Positions 1 to 8,180 of a DNA stretch of 64,000 nucleotides are shown here, in pieces. The first letter of the stretch is position 1. Each line of letters opens with the position of its first letter. Below the pieces are notes generated by a model, which was given only the letters and a program-made list of their open reading frames with translations, was not told the origin of the DNA and searched no databases. The position numbers and the translations under genes were made by a program. The stretch is taken from assembly GCF_000062885.1 (NCBI RefSeq), contig NC_009142.1, forward strand, positions 4,515,584 through 4,579,583, in the 5' to 3' direction. The DNA is from Saccharopolyspora erythraea NRRL 2338 (lineage in GTDB: Bacteria > Actinomycetota > Actinomycetes > Mycobacteriales > Pseudonocardiaceae).

Positions 1-695
1 TTGCTCGTGACCTTCCCGGTCGGGTCGATGCGGTGGACCAGGTCGTAGGCCCGCCGGTGCGCCCGCACCACGTTGGCCTGCGCCCGGGGCAGCCGGAACA
101 CGTCGAGCGCGCCGATCTCCATCTCCCGCTGCAGGAAGATGACCGGCTCGTTGATGGTCACCCACAGCGCTCCGGCTCCCCGGTAGCGCTGCACGATCGC
201 TGCGCTGAAGGCGAGCCAGTCCTCGACCGTCCGGTCGTCGGTCCAGCCGCCCTGGTCGGCCACCCAGCCCGGGTGGACCCAGTGGTTGAGCGTGATCATC
301 GGCGTCATCCCGGCGTCGGTGATCCGACGCACCACGTCGTCGTAGTACGCGAGCTCCGCCTCGTCCCAGACCCCGGGGGCCGGTTGCACCCGGGCCCATT
401 CCACCCCGAACCGGTAGGTGTTGACGCCCATGTCCCTGGCCAGCCGGATGTCCTCGGGATAGCGGTGGCGGAAGTCGGCGGCGTCGGCGTACGGATCGAC
501 CTCGCCTCGACCCGCGCCGACGTACCTGGACCAGTTGCTGTCCGGGGGCGATCCCTCGGTCTGGTAACCGGACGACGCCACGCCCCAGTAGAACGACCGC
601 GACCAGCCCGCGGCGCTCGCGGGCGCCGTGCTCAGCGAGGAGACCAGCACGGCGACCAGACCCACGACCGCACTGCGGAAGACCAGACCCAACAT
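1..695 (-). CDS. Secreted family 1 glycoside hydrolase, 3' end cut by window edge
   Basis: I translated this frame by hand. It opens with MLGLVFRSAVVGLVAVLV and an AxA-type cleavage site (ASA-A), a clear signal peptide, so the enzyme is probably exported. The mature part starts with the GH1 hallmark FYWGVASSGYQTEG and contains VTINEPVI, the GH1 TxNEP motif carrying the acid/base Glu. The C-terminal half with the nucleophile Glu lies outside the window. GH1 enzymes hydrolyse beta-glycosides; the substrate cannot be told. The ATG at 693-695 has no good ribosome site, but no other start exists before the upstream in-frame stop at 729-731. It lies 60 bp downstream of the decayed dgoD-like gene and is co-directional with the rhamnose operon, so it may supply sugar from glycosides. 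Confidence 0.8.
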   Translation of the reverse strand, partial: MLGLVFRSAVVGLVAVLVSSLSTAPASAAGWSRSFYWGVASSGYQTEGSPPDSNWSRYVGAGRGEVDPYADAADFRHRYPEDIRLARDMGVNTYRFGVEWARVQPAPGVWDEAELAYYDDVVRRITDAGMTPMITLNHWVHPGWVADQGGWTDDRTVEDWLAFSAAIVQRYRGAGALWVTINEPVIFLQREMEIGALDVFRLPRAQANVVRAHRRAYDLVHRIDPTGKVTS

Positions 696-698
696 GTG

Positions 699-714
699 AA
701 AGAAATTTATCTTT
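699..714. promoter_or_regulatory. Small AT-rich inverted repeat before the GH1 gene
   Basis: AAAGA (699-703) and TCTTT (710-714) form a perfect inverted repeat around an AT-rich spacer, directly upstream of the GH1 start in very GC-rich DNA. This looks like a small operator or promoter element. No regulator can be assigned. Confidence 0.3.
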
Positions 715-757
715 GTCGGCGGCTCCGATCAACGGCGCATCGGGTTCCCCGACGACC

Positions 758-1582
758 TCACCACTCGGTCGGCGACCCGTCGTGGCGCCAGACGGGGTTG
801 CGCCAGCGGTGCCCGGCCTCCGCCGCGCGCTCGACCGCCTTCTCGTCGACCTCGATGCCCAGGCCCGGCGCTCGACGTGGCCGTCCTGGTAGCGGAATAC
901 CGACCGGTCGACGAGGTGGTCCAGCAGGTCCGAGCCGCGGTTGGAGTGGATGCCCGGGCTCCGCCTCGATCAGCAGGTTCGGCGTCGCGAAGCCGAGTTG
1001 CAGGCCGGCCGCCAGGGCGATCGGCCCAAGCGGACAGTGCGGTGCGACCGAGACGTCGTAGGCCTCTGCCATGGCCGCGATCCGCCGCCCCTCCGAGATA
1101 CCCCCGGCGTGCGAGAGGTCCGGCTGCACGACCGCGATCCCCTTGTCCAGCACGCGTTTGAAGTCCCAATCGCGGTGAACCCCGCTGCCTTGCGCTCCGG
1201 CGCCGACTCGGCCAGGTCCGACGGTTCGTCGCCGCCGATCCAGCTGTAGACGCGGACGTGCCCGCCGAGCAGCTGGTGGACCGGCACGTCCAGCGCCTTG
1301 CCCGCGATGTCCCACAGCGCCAGGTCGATCCCGGCGACGGCGCCGGAGAGCACCGGCCCGCCCCGGTAGAAGCCGCCTTGGTGAGCCACTGCCAGTGGTC
1401 CTCGATGCGCAGCGGGTCCTCGCCCACCAGGTAGTCGGCGAGCTCGTCGACCGCCGCGGCCACCGTGTGCGCCCGGCCCTCGACCACCGGTTCTCCTCAG
1501 CCCGTGAGGCCCTCGTCGGTGTCGATCCGCAGGAAGCACCACCGCGGCGGGACAGGTAGGTGCGCAGCGATGTGAACTTCAC
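758..1582 (-). pseudogene. dgoD: Decayed galactonate/sugar-acid dehydratase (enolase superfamily, DgoD-like)
   Basis: Stitching three minus-strand frames recovers a DgoD-like protein: [10 protein letters not shown], then [14 protein letters not shown], then [20 protein letters not shown], then [20 protein letters not shown], then [20 protein letters not shown], ending [10 protein letters not shown]. Defects visible: a frameshift after residue 10; TGA at 1497-1499 where the family has Trp (GWGEP); another frameshift near 1380; a junction near 1155-1175 that skips about 105 family residues, including the metal-binding acidic residues of the barrel; and further frame changes near 900-960. D-galactonate dehydratase makes 2-keto-3-deoxygalactonate; here it cannot function. 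It sits 65 bp after rhaB, so it was probably the last step of a sugar-acid branch of the operon. Start taken as GTG 1582. Confidence 0.85.
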
Positions 1583-1647
1583 CGATGCTGCTCCAATGTG
1601 GCACGGACGGGCGGAATTCTGTGCGCCCGCCGGCACCGCTCGCACCC

Positions 1648-3105
1648 TCATCCCAGTCCTACCCGTGCCGCGGCGGAGGCCCACTCGCTCTCGCCGCCGC
1701 GCGGGCGGTAGTGGCGGAGCCGCTGCGTCCGGGCGACCAGCCGCCTGCCGGCGGCCAGGTCGGCGACGGCTCCGCTCGCCCGTGCCTGCACGAGCAGGTT
1801 GCCCAGCGCCGTTGCCTCGGTGGGACCCGCGACGACCGGCACGCCGCAGGCATCGGCGGTGAGCTGGCACAGCAGCTCGATCCGGCTGCCGCCGCCGACG
1901 AGGTGGACGACGTCGAAGCCGCGTCCGCTGAGCCGCGCCGCTTCGCGCAGGGTGGCGCGGTGGGCCATGGCGAGGCTTTCCAGCACGCACCGCGTGACCG
2001 CGGCCGGGTCGGCGGGTGGGCGCTGTCCGGTGCGCGCGCACTGCTCGGCGATCGCCGAGGGCATGTCGGCGGGCGCGAGCAAGGCGGGAGCGGTCGCGTC
2101 GACCAATGCCGCGAACGGGGCGGCCTCGGCGGCCTGCGCCAGCAGTTGCGGCTCGTCCACGACACGGCCCTGGCGCCGCCAACTGCGGACGCACTCGTGC
2201 AGCAGCCACAGCCCCATGGTGTTGCGCAGGTACCGGACGGTGCCGTCGACGCCGAGCTCGTTGGTGAAGTTCGCCGCGCGGGACTCCTCGGTGAGCACCG
2301 GCCCGTCCAGTTCCAGGCCCGCCGGCGACCAGGTTCCGCAGGAGACGTAGGCGAACCGGTCCGCGCTTGCCGGTACGGCCGCCACGGCCGAGGCGGTGTC
2401 GTGCGATGCCACCACGGTCACCGGCAGTCCGCCGGCGACGCCCGCCTCGCTCGCCACCCCGTCCCGCACGTGTCCCGCCGGTTCTCCCGGCGCGCGCAGC
2501 GCGGGGAACAGCCGGGACGGCAGGCCGAGCCGGTCCAGCAGCGGCCGCGACCACGACCGGCTGGTGGCGTCGAACAGGCCGGTCGTTGAGGCGTTGGTGA
2601 TCTCGGCCCCGACCTCACCGGTGAGCCAGTAGACCAGCAGGTCCGGTACCAGCAGTAGCGTCTCGGCGCGGTCCCAGTGGGCGCTGCGCGCGGCGGCCGC
2701 GAGCTGGTAGACGGTGTTGATCGGCAGGCGTTGCAGTCCGCAGATCCGGTAGTGCTCGGCGTCGTCGACGCGCGCCCGCACCGCCTCGGCGCCGCGCACC
2801 CCGCGCTCGTCCCGGTAGTGGTACGGGTTGCCGAGCAGCACGCCGTCACCGTCGAGCAGGCCGAAGTCGACCGCCCAGCCGTCGATGCCCACCGATGCGA
2901 GTGCGTGCGGCTGCGCGAGGCGCAGCCCGCCGAGCACTTCGCGGTACAGGCCCAGCACGTCCCAGTGCAGACCGTCGGCCAGCCGGACCGGGTTGTTGGC
3001 GAACCTGTGCACCTCGTGCAGATCGAGCTCCCCGGCCCCGAAACGGCCGACGATCACGCGGCCGCTGGAGGCGCCGAGGTCCACCGCCGCGAAAGTCCGC
3101 TCCAC
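1648..3105 (-). CDS. rhaB: L-rhamnulokinase
   Basis: A 485-residue FGGY-type carbohydrate kinase. The N-terminus FAAVDLGASSGRVIVG is the ATP/phosphate-binding strand of RhaB, followed by FANNPVRLADGLHWDV and GIDGWAVDFGLLD, both characteristic of rhamnulokinases. VGGGSRIELLCQLTAD near residue 400 is the FGGY C-terminal signature. RhaB phosphorylates L-rhamnulose to L-rhamnulose-1-phosphate in the cytosol. It starts at a GTG with a GAAGGG ribosome site and lies 18 bp after rhaEW, completing isomerase, aldolase and kinase in one operon. Assignment is secure from motifs and context. Confidence 0.95.
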   Translation of the reverse strand: MERTFAAVDLGASSGRVIVGRFGAGELDLHEVHRFANNPVRLADGLHWDVLGLYREVLGGLRLAQPHALASVGIDGWAVDFGLLDGDGVLLGNPYHYRDERGVRGAEAVRARVDDAEHYRICGLQRLPINTVYQLAAAARSAHWDRAETLLLVPDLLVYWLTGEVGAEITNASTTGLFDATSRSWSRPLLDRLGLPSRLFPALRAPGEPAGHVRDGVASEAGVAGGLPVTVVASHDTASAVAAVPASADRFAYVSCGTWSPAGLELDGPVLTEESRAANFTNELGVDGTVRYLRNTMGLWLLHECVRSWRRQGRVVDEPQLLAQAAEAAPFAALVDATAPALLAPADMPSAIAEQCARTGQRPPADPAAVTRCVLESLAMAHRATLREAARLSGRGFDVVHLVGGGSRIELLCQLTADACGVPVVAGPTEATALGNLLVQARASGAVADLAAGRRLVARTQRLRHYRPRGGESEWASAAARVGLG

Positions 3106-3123
3106 AACGAGCCCTTCCGCGCG

Positions 3124-5184
3124 TCAGCGCAGGAACGCCGCGGGAACGCCGGCGTCCACCGGCACGTGCGTTCCGGTCGTGTGCGACAGGTCGCCCGCGA
3201 CCAGCGCGAAAACGGCGTTGGCGACGTGTTCGGGCAGGACTTCGCGCTTCAGCAGCGTCCGCTGCGCGTAGAACTCGCCCAGCTTCTCCTCCTCGACCCC
3301 GTACAGCGCCGCTCGCTGGGCGCCCCACCCGCCGCCGAAGATGCCCGACCCGCGCACGACGCCGTCGGGGTTGATGCCGTTGACCCTGATGCCGTGCGCG
3401 CCGAGCTCGGCCGCCAGCAGCCGCACCTGGTGCGCCTGGTTCGCCTTCGCCGCACTGTAGGCGAGGTTGTTCGGGCCGGCGAAGACGCCGTTCTTGCTGG
3501 CGATGTAGACGATGTCGCCGCCGACGCCCTGCGCGATGAGCATCCGCGCGGCCTCCCGGGCGACCAGGAAGGAACCCCGGGCCATCACGTCGTGCTGGCG
3601 GTCCCAGTCCGCGACGGTGGTCTCCAGCAGCGGTTTGGACAGCGAGAGCCCGGCGTTGTTGACCACCAGGTCCACACCGCCGAAGGTCCGCGCCGCCACG
3701 GCGAAGGCCTCGGCGACCTCGTCCTGGTCGGTGACGTCGGCGCGCACCGGCACCGCGCGGCCGGGCCCGCCGAGCTCGGCCGCCGCCGCTGCCGCCGACT
3801 CGGCGTCGATGTCGGCCAGCACGACGCAGGCGCCCTCGGCCGCCAGGCGCCCGGCGGTCGCCTTCCCGATGCCCGAGCCCGCGCCGGTGACCAGCGCGAT
3901 CCGGCCCGTCAGCGGCCGGGGCCGTGGGCGGCGCCGGAGCTTGGCCTCCTCCAGCGCCCAGTACTCGATGCGGAACTTCTCGGCCTCGTCGATCGGCCGG
4001 TAGCGCGACACCGCCTCCGCGCCGCGCATCACCTCGATGGCGTTGCGGTAGAACTCCCCCGCCACGCGCGCGGTCTGGTGGTCGGTACCGAAGGAGAACA
4101 TGCCGACGCCCGGGACCAGCACGATCGCCGGGTCCGCTCCGCGCATCGCCGGTGTGTCGTCGGTGGCGTAGCGCTCGTAGTACGCCCGGTACTCCCGGCG
4201 GTAGTCCGCGTGCAGTTCCTTCAACCTCTCGACGACCTCGTCGAGCGGTGTCGCGGGGAGCAGGTCGAGCACCAGGGGGCGGATCTTGGTGCGCAGGAAG
4301 TGGTCCGGACACGACGTGCCGAGGGCGGCCAGCCTGCGGTGCTCGCCGCGGGAGAGGAAGTCCAGCACCTGCTCGTCGTCGCAGTAGTCGCCGACCTGGC
4401 GGCGGTCGGTGGAGGCCAGGCCGCGGATCACCGGCGCCAGCTCGGCCGCGCGCGAGTGCCGTTGCGCCGCGGGCAGCGCCCGGTACTCATCCACGACCGG
4501 CCCGAACGGCTCCGCTCCGCCGCGTTCGCTCAGGAACCGCTGCGCGGTGCGGATGATCCACAGCGAGTTGCGCTCGCACTCCTCGCTGGTCGCTCCCCAC
4601 GCGGTGATCCCGTGCCCGCCGAGGATGACACCGACCGCGTGCGGGTGGGCGCGCCGCACCTCGGCGATGTCGGTGCCCAGCTGGAAACCCGGACGCCGCC
4701 AGGGAACCCACACCACCGCGTCGCCGAAGCACTCCCGGGTCAGCTCCGGGCCGTCGACGGCGGTCGCCAGCGCGATGCCGGAGTCGGGGTGCAGGTGGTC
4801 GACGTGCTCGGCTTCGACCAGGCCGTGCATCGCGGTGTCGATGGACGGCGCGGCGCCGCCCTTGCCGTGCAGGCAGTGGTCGAGCAGGCCGACCATCTCG
4901 TCCTCGCGCTCCACGCCCGGATAGACATCCGCGAGCGCACGCAGGCGCTCCACGCGCAGCACCGACAGCCCGTCCTCGGTGAGGGTGGAGAGATCACCGC
5001 CGGAGCCCTTGACCCACATCACGGTCTCCTGCTCACCCGTCACCGGGTCCGCGACCGCACCCTTGGCCGAGACGTTGCCACCGGCGTAGTTGGTGTTCCT
5101 GCGGTCCGCGCCCAACCGGTGGGCGCGCCCGAGAAGGCTCGCGACCTCGGGGTTTTCGGTTGTGACGTCCGGGGTTGCAGTCAT
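3124..5184 (-). CDS. rhaEW: Bifunctional rhamnulose-1-phosphate aldolase / lactaldehyde dehydrogenase
   Basis: A 686-residue fusion. Residues about 1-400 are a class II aldolase/adducin domain (MWVKGSGGDLSTL, GHGITAWG metal site). Residues about 430-686 are a short-chain dehydrogenase with VTGAGSGIGKATAGRL, NNAGLS and the YSAAKANQ catalytic Tyr/Lys. Such fusions cleave L-rhamnulose-1-phosphate to DHAP and L-lactaldehyde and oxidise the aldehyde to L-lactate. I chose ATG 5184 (MTATPDV), preceded by AAAGGCGGAC, rather than the longer frame from 5250, because it has the better ribosome site and leaves 53 bp to rhaI. It lies between rhaI and rhaB in one operon. Confidence 0.94.
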   Translation of the reverse strand: MTATPDVTTENPEVASLLGRAHRLGADRRNTNYAGGNVSAKGAVADPVTGEQETVMWVKGSGGDLSTLTEDGLSVLRVERLRALADVYPGVEREDEMVGLLDHCLHGKGGAAPSIDTAMHGLVEAEHVDHLHPDSGIALATAVDGPELTRECFGDAVVWVPWRRPGFQLGTDIAEVRRAHPHAVGVILGGHGITAWGATSEECERNSLWIIRTAQRFLSERGGAEPFGPVVDEYRALPAAQRHSRAAELAPVIRGLASTDRRQVGDYCDDEQVLDFLSRGEHRRLAALGTSCPDHFLRTKIRPLVLDLLPATPLDEVVERLKELHADYRREYRAYYERYATDDTPAMRGADPAIVLVPGVGMFSFGTDHQTARVAGEFYRNAIEVMRGAEAVSRYRPIDEAEKFRIEYWALEEAKLRRRPRPRPLTGRIALVTGAGSGIGKATAGRLAAEGACVVLADIDAESAAAAAAELGGPGRAVPVRADVTDQDEVAEAFAVAARTFGGVDLVVNNAGLSLSKPLLETTVADWDRQHDVMARGSFLVAREAARMLIAQGVGGDIVYIASKNGVFAGPNNLAYSAAKANQAHQVRLLAAELGAHGIRVNGINPDGVVRGSGIFGGGWGAQRAALYGVEEEKLGEFYAQRTLLKREVLPEHVANAVFALVAGDLSHTTGTHVPVDAGVPAAFLR

Positions 5185-5237
5185 GTCCGCCTTTCCACGC
5201 GCCGCCGGTTCCCGGCCATCGCGCTCGGTTCCCTCGT

Positions 5238-6401
5238 TCACGCGCCCCATCCCGCCTGCGCCCCGCCGACCCGCTCGGCGGCGATCCGCTTGCCGTAACC
5301 GCTGCGGTGGTAAGCCGCCACCGGGTCCGGGTCGAGGCCCATGTCGGCGCGGATCTCGGCCAGCAGTGGGCGCACGTCGGTGTTGTAGGCGTCCATCAGC
5401 ACCGCGTTGGCGGTGAGCACGTCACCCTCGCGCTGTGCCCGCGACAGGGCGTCGGCGTCGACCAGCAACGCCTTGGCGGTCGCTTCCTGCACGTTGAGCA
5501 CCGAGCGGATCATCGCCGGGACCTTCGGCTCGATGTTGTGGCACTGGTCGAGCATGAACGCGACACCGGCGTCCTCCAGCGCGCCGGCCCGCACGATCTC
5601 GTGCGTGATCCGGAAGAGCTGGAACGGGTCGGCGGCACCTGCCATCAGGTCGTCGTCGGCGTAGAAGCGGCTGTTGAAGTGGAACCCGCCGAGCTTCCCC
5701 CGGCTCAGCAGCAGCGCCACGATGAACTCGATGTTGGTGCCCGGGGCGTGGTGCCCGGTGTCGACCAGGACCTGTGCGCCGTCACCGAGTTCCACGCAGT
5801 GCGCGTAGGCGGTGCCCCAGTCGGGCACGTCGGTGGCGTAGAAGGCGGGCTCGAAGAACTTGTACTCCAGCAACATCCGCCGCCCGGGGCCGAGCCGGTC
5901 GCGCACAGCCACCAGCGCCTCGGCCAGCCGGTCCTGCCGCGCGGGAATCGAGTCCTGGCCCGGGTAGTTCAACCCGTCGGCGAACCACAGGCTCAAGGTG
6001 CGAGACCCGGTCTCCTCCATGATCTCGACGCACTCGAGCAGGTGCGCCAAGGCCTTCGCCCGCACCGCCGGGTCCGGGTTGCACACGCTGCCGAGCCGGT
6101 AGTCGTCCTCCTGGAAGACGTTCGGGTTGATCGCACCGAGCTCGATCCCGAGCTCACCCGCGTACGCACGCAACTCGGCGTAGTCGTCGACGCGGTCCCA
6201 CGGGATGTGCAGCGCGACGCTCGGGGCGACTCCGGTGCGGGCGTGCACCTGGGCGGCGTCCTCGATCTTCTCGAACGCGTCGCGCGGCACGCCTTCCTGC
6301 GCGAATACCTTGAACCTGGTACCGGAGTTCCCGTAGGCCCACGACGGCGTCTCGATCCTCTGCGACTTCAACGCCGCCTTCACGGCGGGAGATGCGGACA
6401 T
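5238..6401 (-). CDS. rhaI: L-rhamnose isomerase
   Basis: 387 residues from ATG 6401 ([20 protein letters not shown]), with a GGAG ribosome site. The TIM-barrel metal and substrate motifs of the RhaI branch are present: [65 protein letters not shown] and [14 protein letters not shown]. The enzyme converts L-rhamnose to L-rhamnulose in the cytosol. It is the first gene of the minus-strand rhamnose operon, divergent from a sugar MFS transporter across a 406-bp promoter region. It belongs to the Pseudomonas/Bacillus type rather than the E. coli RhaA type. Confidence 0.94.
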   Translation of the reverse strand: MSASPAVKAALKSQRIETPSWAYGNSGTRFKVFAQEGVPRDAFEKIEDAAQVHARTGVAPSVALHIPWDRVDDYAELRAYAGELGIELGAINPNVFQEDDYRLGSVCNPDPAVRAKALAHLLECVEIMEETGSRTLSLWFADGLNYPGQDSIPARQDRLAEALVAVRDRLGPGRRMLLEYKFFEPAFYATDVPDWGTAYAHCVELGDGAQVLVDTGHHAPGTNIEFIVALLLSRGKLGGFHFNSRFYADDDLMAGAADPFQLFRITHEIVRAGALEDAGVAFMLDQCHNIEPKVPAMIRSVLNVQEATAKALLVDADALSRAQREGDVLTANAVLMDAYNTDVRPLLAEIRADMGLDPDPVAAYHRSGYGKRIAAERVGGAQAGWGA

Positions 6402-6807
6402 TCGTGCTGGCTCCAGACAACGCTTTCCCAGGACCGCCGACGGCCGCACCGGCGCCTCTGACGACTCGATGGGCGGACGGCGAACGAACTTTAAAACGTT
6501 TAATCCGGAGCAGGCTAACGCTGCGGCGATGCGAGCGTCAACACGAAGGCCGGCATACGCCCGAATGCGAAGACCCTGCCACCCATACAGCCCACGACAC
6601 CGCTACATCGAACGCTTTTCCGCGCCATATTCGACCGAAAACGAGCCTCGAACGGGTTGACGACCCGCGCAAGCATGCCTACCTTCCCAAAGCTATAAAT
6701 CGTTTCACAGGTGTGGCGATACCGTCTTCGGTGGTAGACCCACCGCGGCGGCGCCACCGCCGCGACCGGAGCCGCTCCCCCGCCGGTACCCGAGCGAAGG
6801 ACAACGC
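6402..6807. promoter_or_regulatory. Divergent promoter region of rhamnose operon and transporter
   Basis: A 406-bp region without a gene between rhaI (minus) and the MFS gene (plus). It holds two LacI-like half-palindromes: TTAAAACGTTTAA at 6491-6503, centred on AAACGTTT, near the rhaI side, and TAAATCGTTTCA at 6695-6706 near the transporter side. LacI-family operators often have a central CG flanked by A/T. The regulator gene is not in the window. Confidence 0.55.
6491..6503. promoter_or_regulatory. Candidate LacI-family operator (rhaI side)
   Basis: TTAAAACGTTTAA contains the perfect 8-bp palindrome AAACGTTT and stands out in GC-rich surroundings. It lies 90 bp upstream of the rhaI start, a sensible operator position. 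Confidence 0.45.
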
Positions 6808-8136
6808 ATGACCGGATCGTCCGACAACGCCGTCCATCCGGACCAGACCGCGCCACCCGCGCAGCAGTGGAAGTGGTCGTTCGTGGCCGCGATGGCCGGC
6901 TACATCGACGCCGGGTCGATCGTGGCCGGCTCCGTCGCTCTCGGCTCCTGGGTGTCGCACTACGGGCTCTCCGACAGCACCATCGGCCTGCTGGGAGCGT
7001 TGAGCCCCAACGCGATCTCCGCAGGCATCGGCGCACTGGTCGGCGGATACGTCTGCGACCGATACGGGCGCAAGAAGATCTATGCCTACGACCTGCTGCT
7101 GTACATGTTCGGCACCCTGCTCATCGTCTTCGCCGCCGACGTCTGGATGGTCTTCACCGGCTACGTCCTGGTCGGCCTGGCCGTGGGTGCCGACATCCCG
7201 GCGTCGTGGAGCCTGATCACCGAGTTCTCGCCCGCCCGGCGACGCGGCAGGCTCGGCGGGCTGGCCCAGGTGCTGTGGTCGCTGGGTCCGGTCGTGACGT
7301 TGCTGCTCGGTCTCCTCCTGCAACCGCTGGGGATGCTGGGCGTCCGGCTGCTGTTCGCGCACCTGTTCGTCGTCGCGCTGGTGACGTGGTGGATGCGCCA
7401 CGGTGTCGGCGAATCGGCCCGGTGGGAGCGCGAATCCCGCGCCACGGCAGGCACTTCGCATCCCCTGCGGGCGCTGCGCCTGCTGCTGTCCGGTCGCGGG
7501 CTGACCGCGGTGCTGGTGCTCACCGGCATGTACGGCGTCTGGAACCTCTTCGCAGGCACCAACGGCTTCTACACCCCGTACCTGCTCGAGGCGATCGGCG
7601 ACCAGAGCGAGGCTGCGAGCGTCGGTCTGCAGTGCCTCTACTTCCTGCTGGTGGCCGCGTTCACCGCGCTGGTGTTCATGCCGCTCAACGACCGCGTGAA
7701 CCGGCGGGTGATGTTCGCGGTGTCGAGCCTGGTGCAGCTGGCCGGCGTGCTGCTGCTCGCCTTCCTCCCGCTGAGCTCGTCGGTGGCGCTCGGCTACATG
7801 GTCGCCATCGGCATCGGCGGCGGGTTCGGCGCGCAGCACTTCTTCCAGCTCTGGTCGGGCGAGCTGTTCCCCACCAGGCTGCGCAGCACCGCGCAGGGAC
7901 TCATGTTCGCCGTCGTGCGCATCGGCCTGGGCTTCTGGAGCCTGTTCGTACCGGCCGTCAGCGCCACCGGGTTCCACAACCTGGCGCTCATCCTCGCCGG
8001 TTTCCTCGTGGTCTCCGGGCTCATCGGGACCCTCTTCGGCCCGAAGACCGAAGGGCTCGCCCTGGAGGAGATCGAGGCGCGGCACGGGTGGAGCGGCGAC
8101 ACCGCATCACCTCGGGCGGCGCCGACCGCCGACTGA
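6808..8136 (+). CDS. MFS sugar transporter, probable L-rhamnose permease
   Basis: 442 residues with about 12 hydrophobic segments in the sugar-porter/SP arrangement of the major facilitator superfamily. GGYVCDRYGRKKIY is the loop 2-3 motif (GxxxDRxGRR/K), and PARRRGRLGG resembles the conserved loop after TM4-5. The N-terminal about 20 residues are hydrophilic. The gene is divergent from rhaI and shares its promoter region, so uptake of L-rhamnose by proton symport is the likely role. Substrate assignment rests on context only. It converges on helR with 44 bp between stops. Confidence 0.85.
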   Translation: MTGSSDNAVHPDQTAPPAQQWKWSFVAAMAGYIDAGSIVAGSVALGSWVSHYGLSDSTIGLLGALSPNAISAGIGALVGGYVCDRYGRKKIYAYDLLLYMFGTLLIVFAADVWMVFTGYVLVGLAVGADIPASWSLITEFSPARRRGRLGGLAQVLWSLGPVVTLLLGLLLQPLGMLGVRLLFAHLFVVALVTWWMRHGVGESARWERESRATAGTSHPLRALRLLLSGRGLTAVLVLTGMYGVWNLFAGTNGFYTPYLLEAIGDQSEAASVGLQCLYFLLVAAFTALVFMPLNDRVNRRVMFAVSSLVQLAGVLLLAFLPLSSSVALGYMVAIGIGGGFGAQHFFQLWSGELFPTRLRSTAQGLMFAVVRIGLGFWSLFVPAVSATGFHNLALILAGFLVVSGLIGTLFGPKTEGLALEEIEARHGWSGDTASPRAAPTAD

Positions 8137-8180
8137 GGACACGGGGTGGGGTCCCGCCCACACCCCTGCCTCCACTACGA

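Noticed and set aside
2677-5298. Very long plus-strand open frame opposite rhaEW and rhaB
   Set aside because: Third-position GC bias makes antisense frames open. The translation is low-complexity His/Arg/Val-rich with no recognisable domain, while the minus strand encodes clear enzymes.
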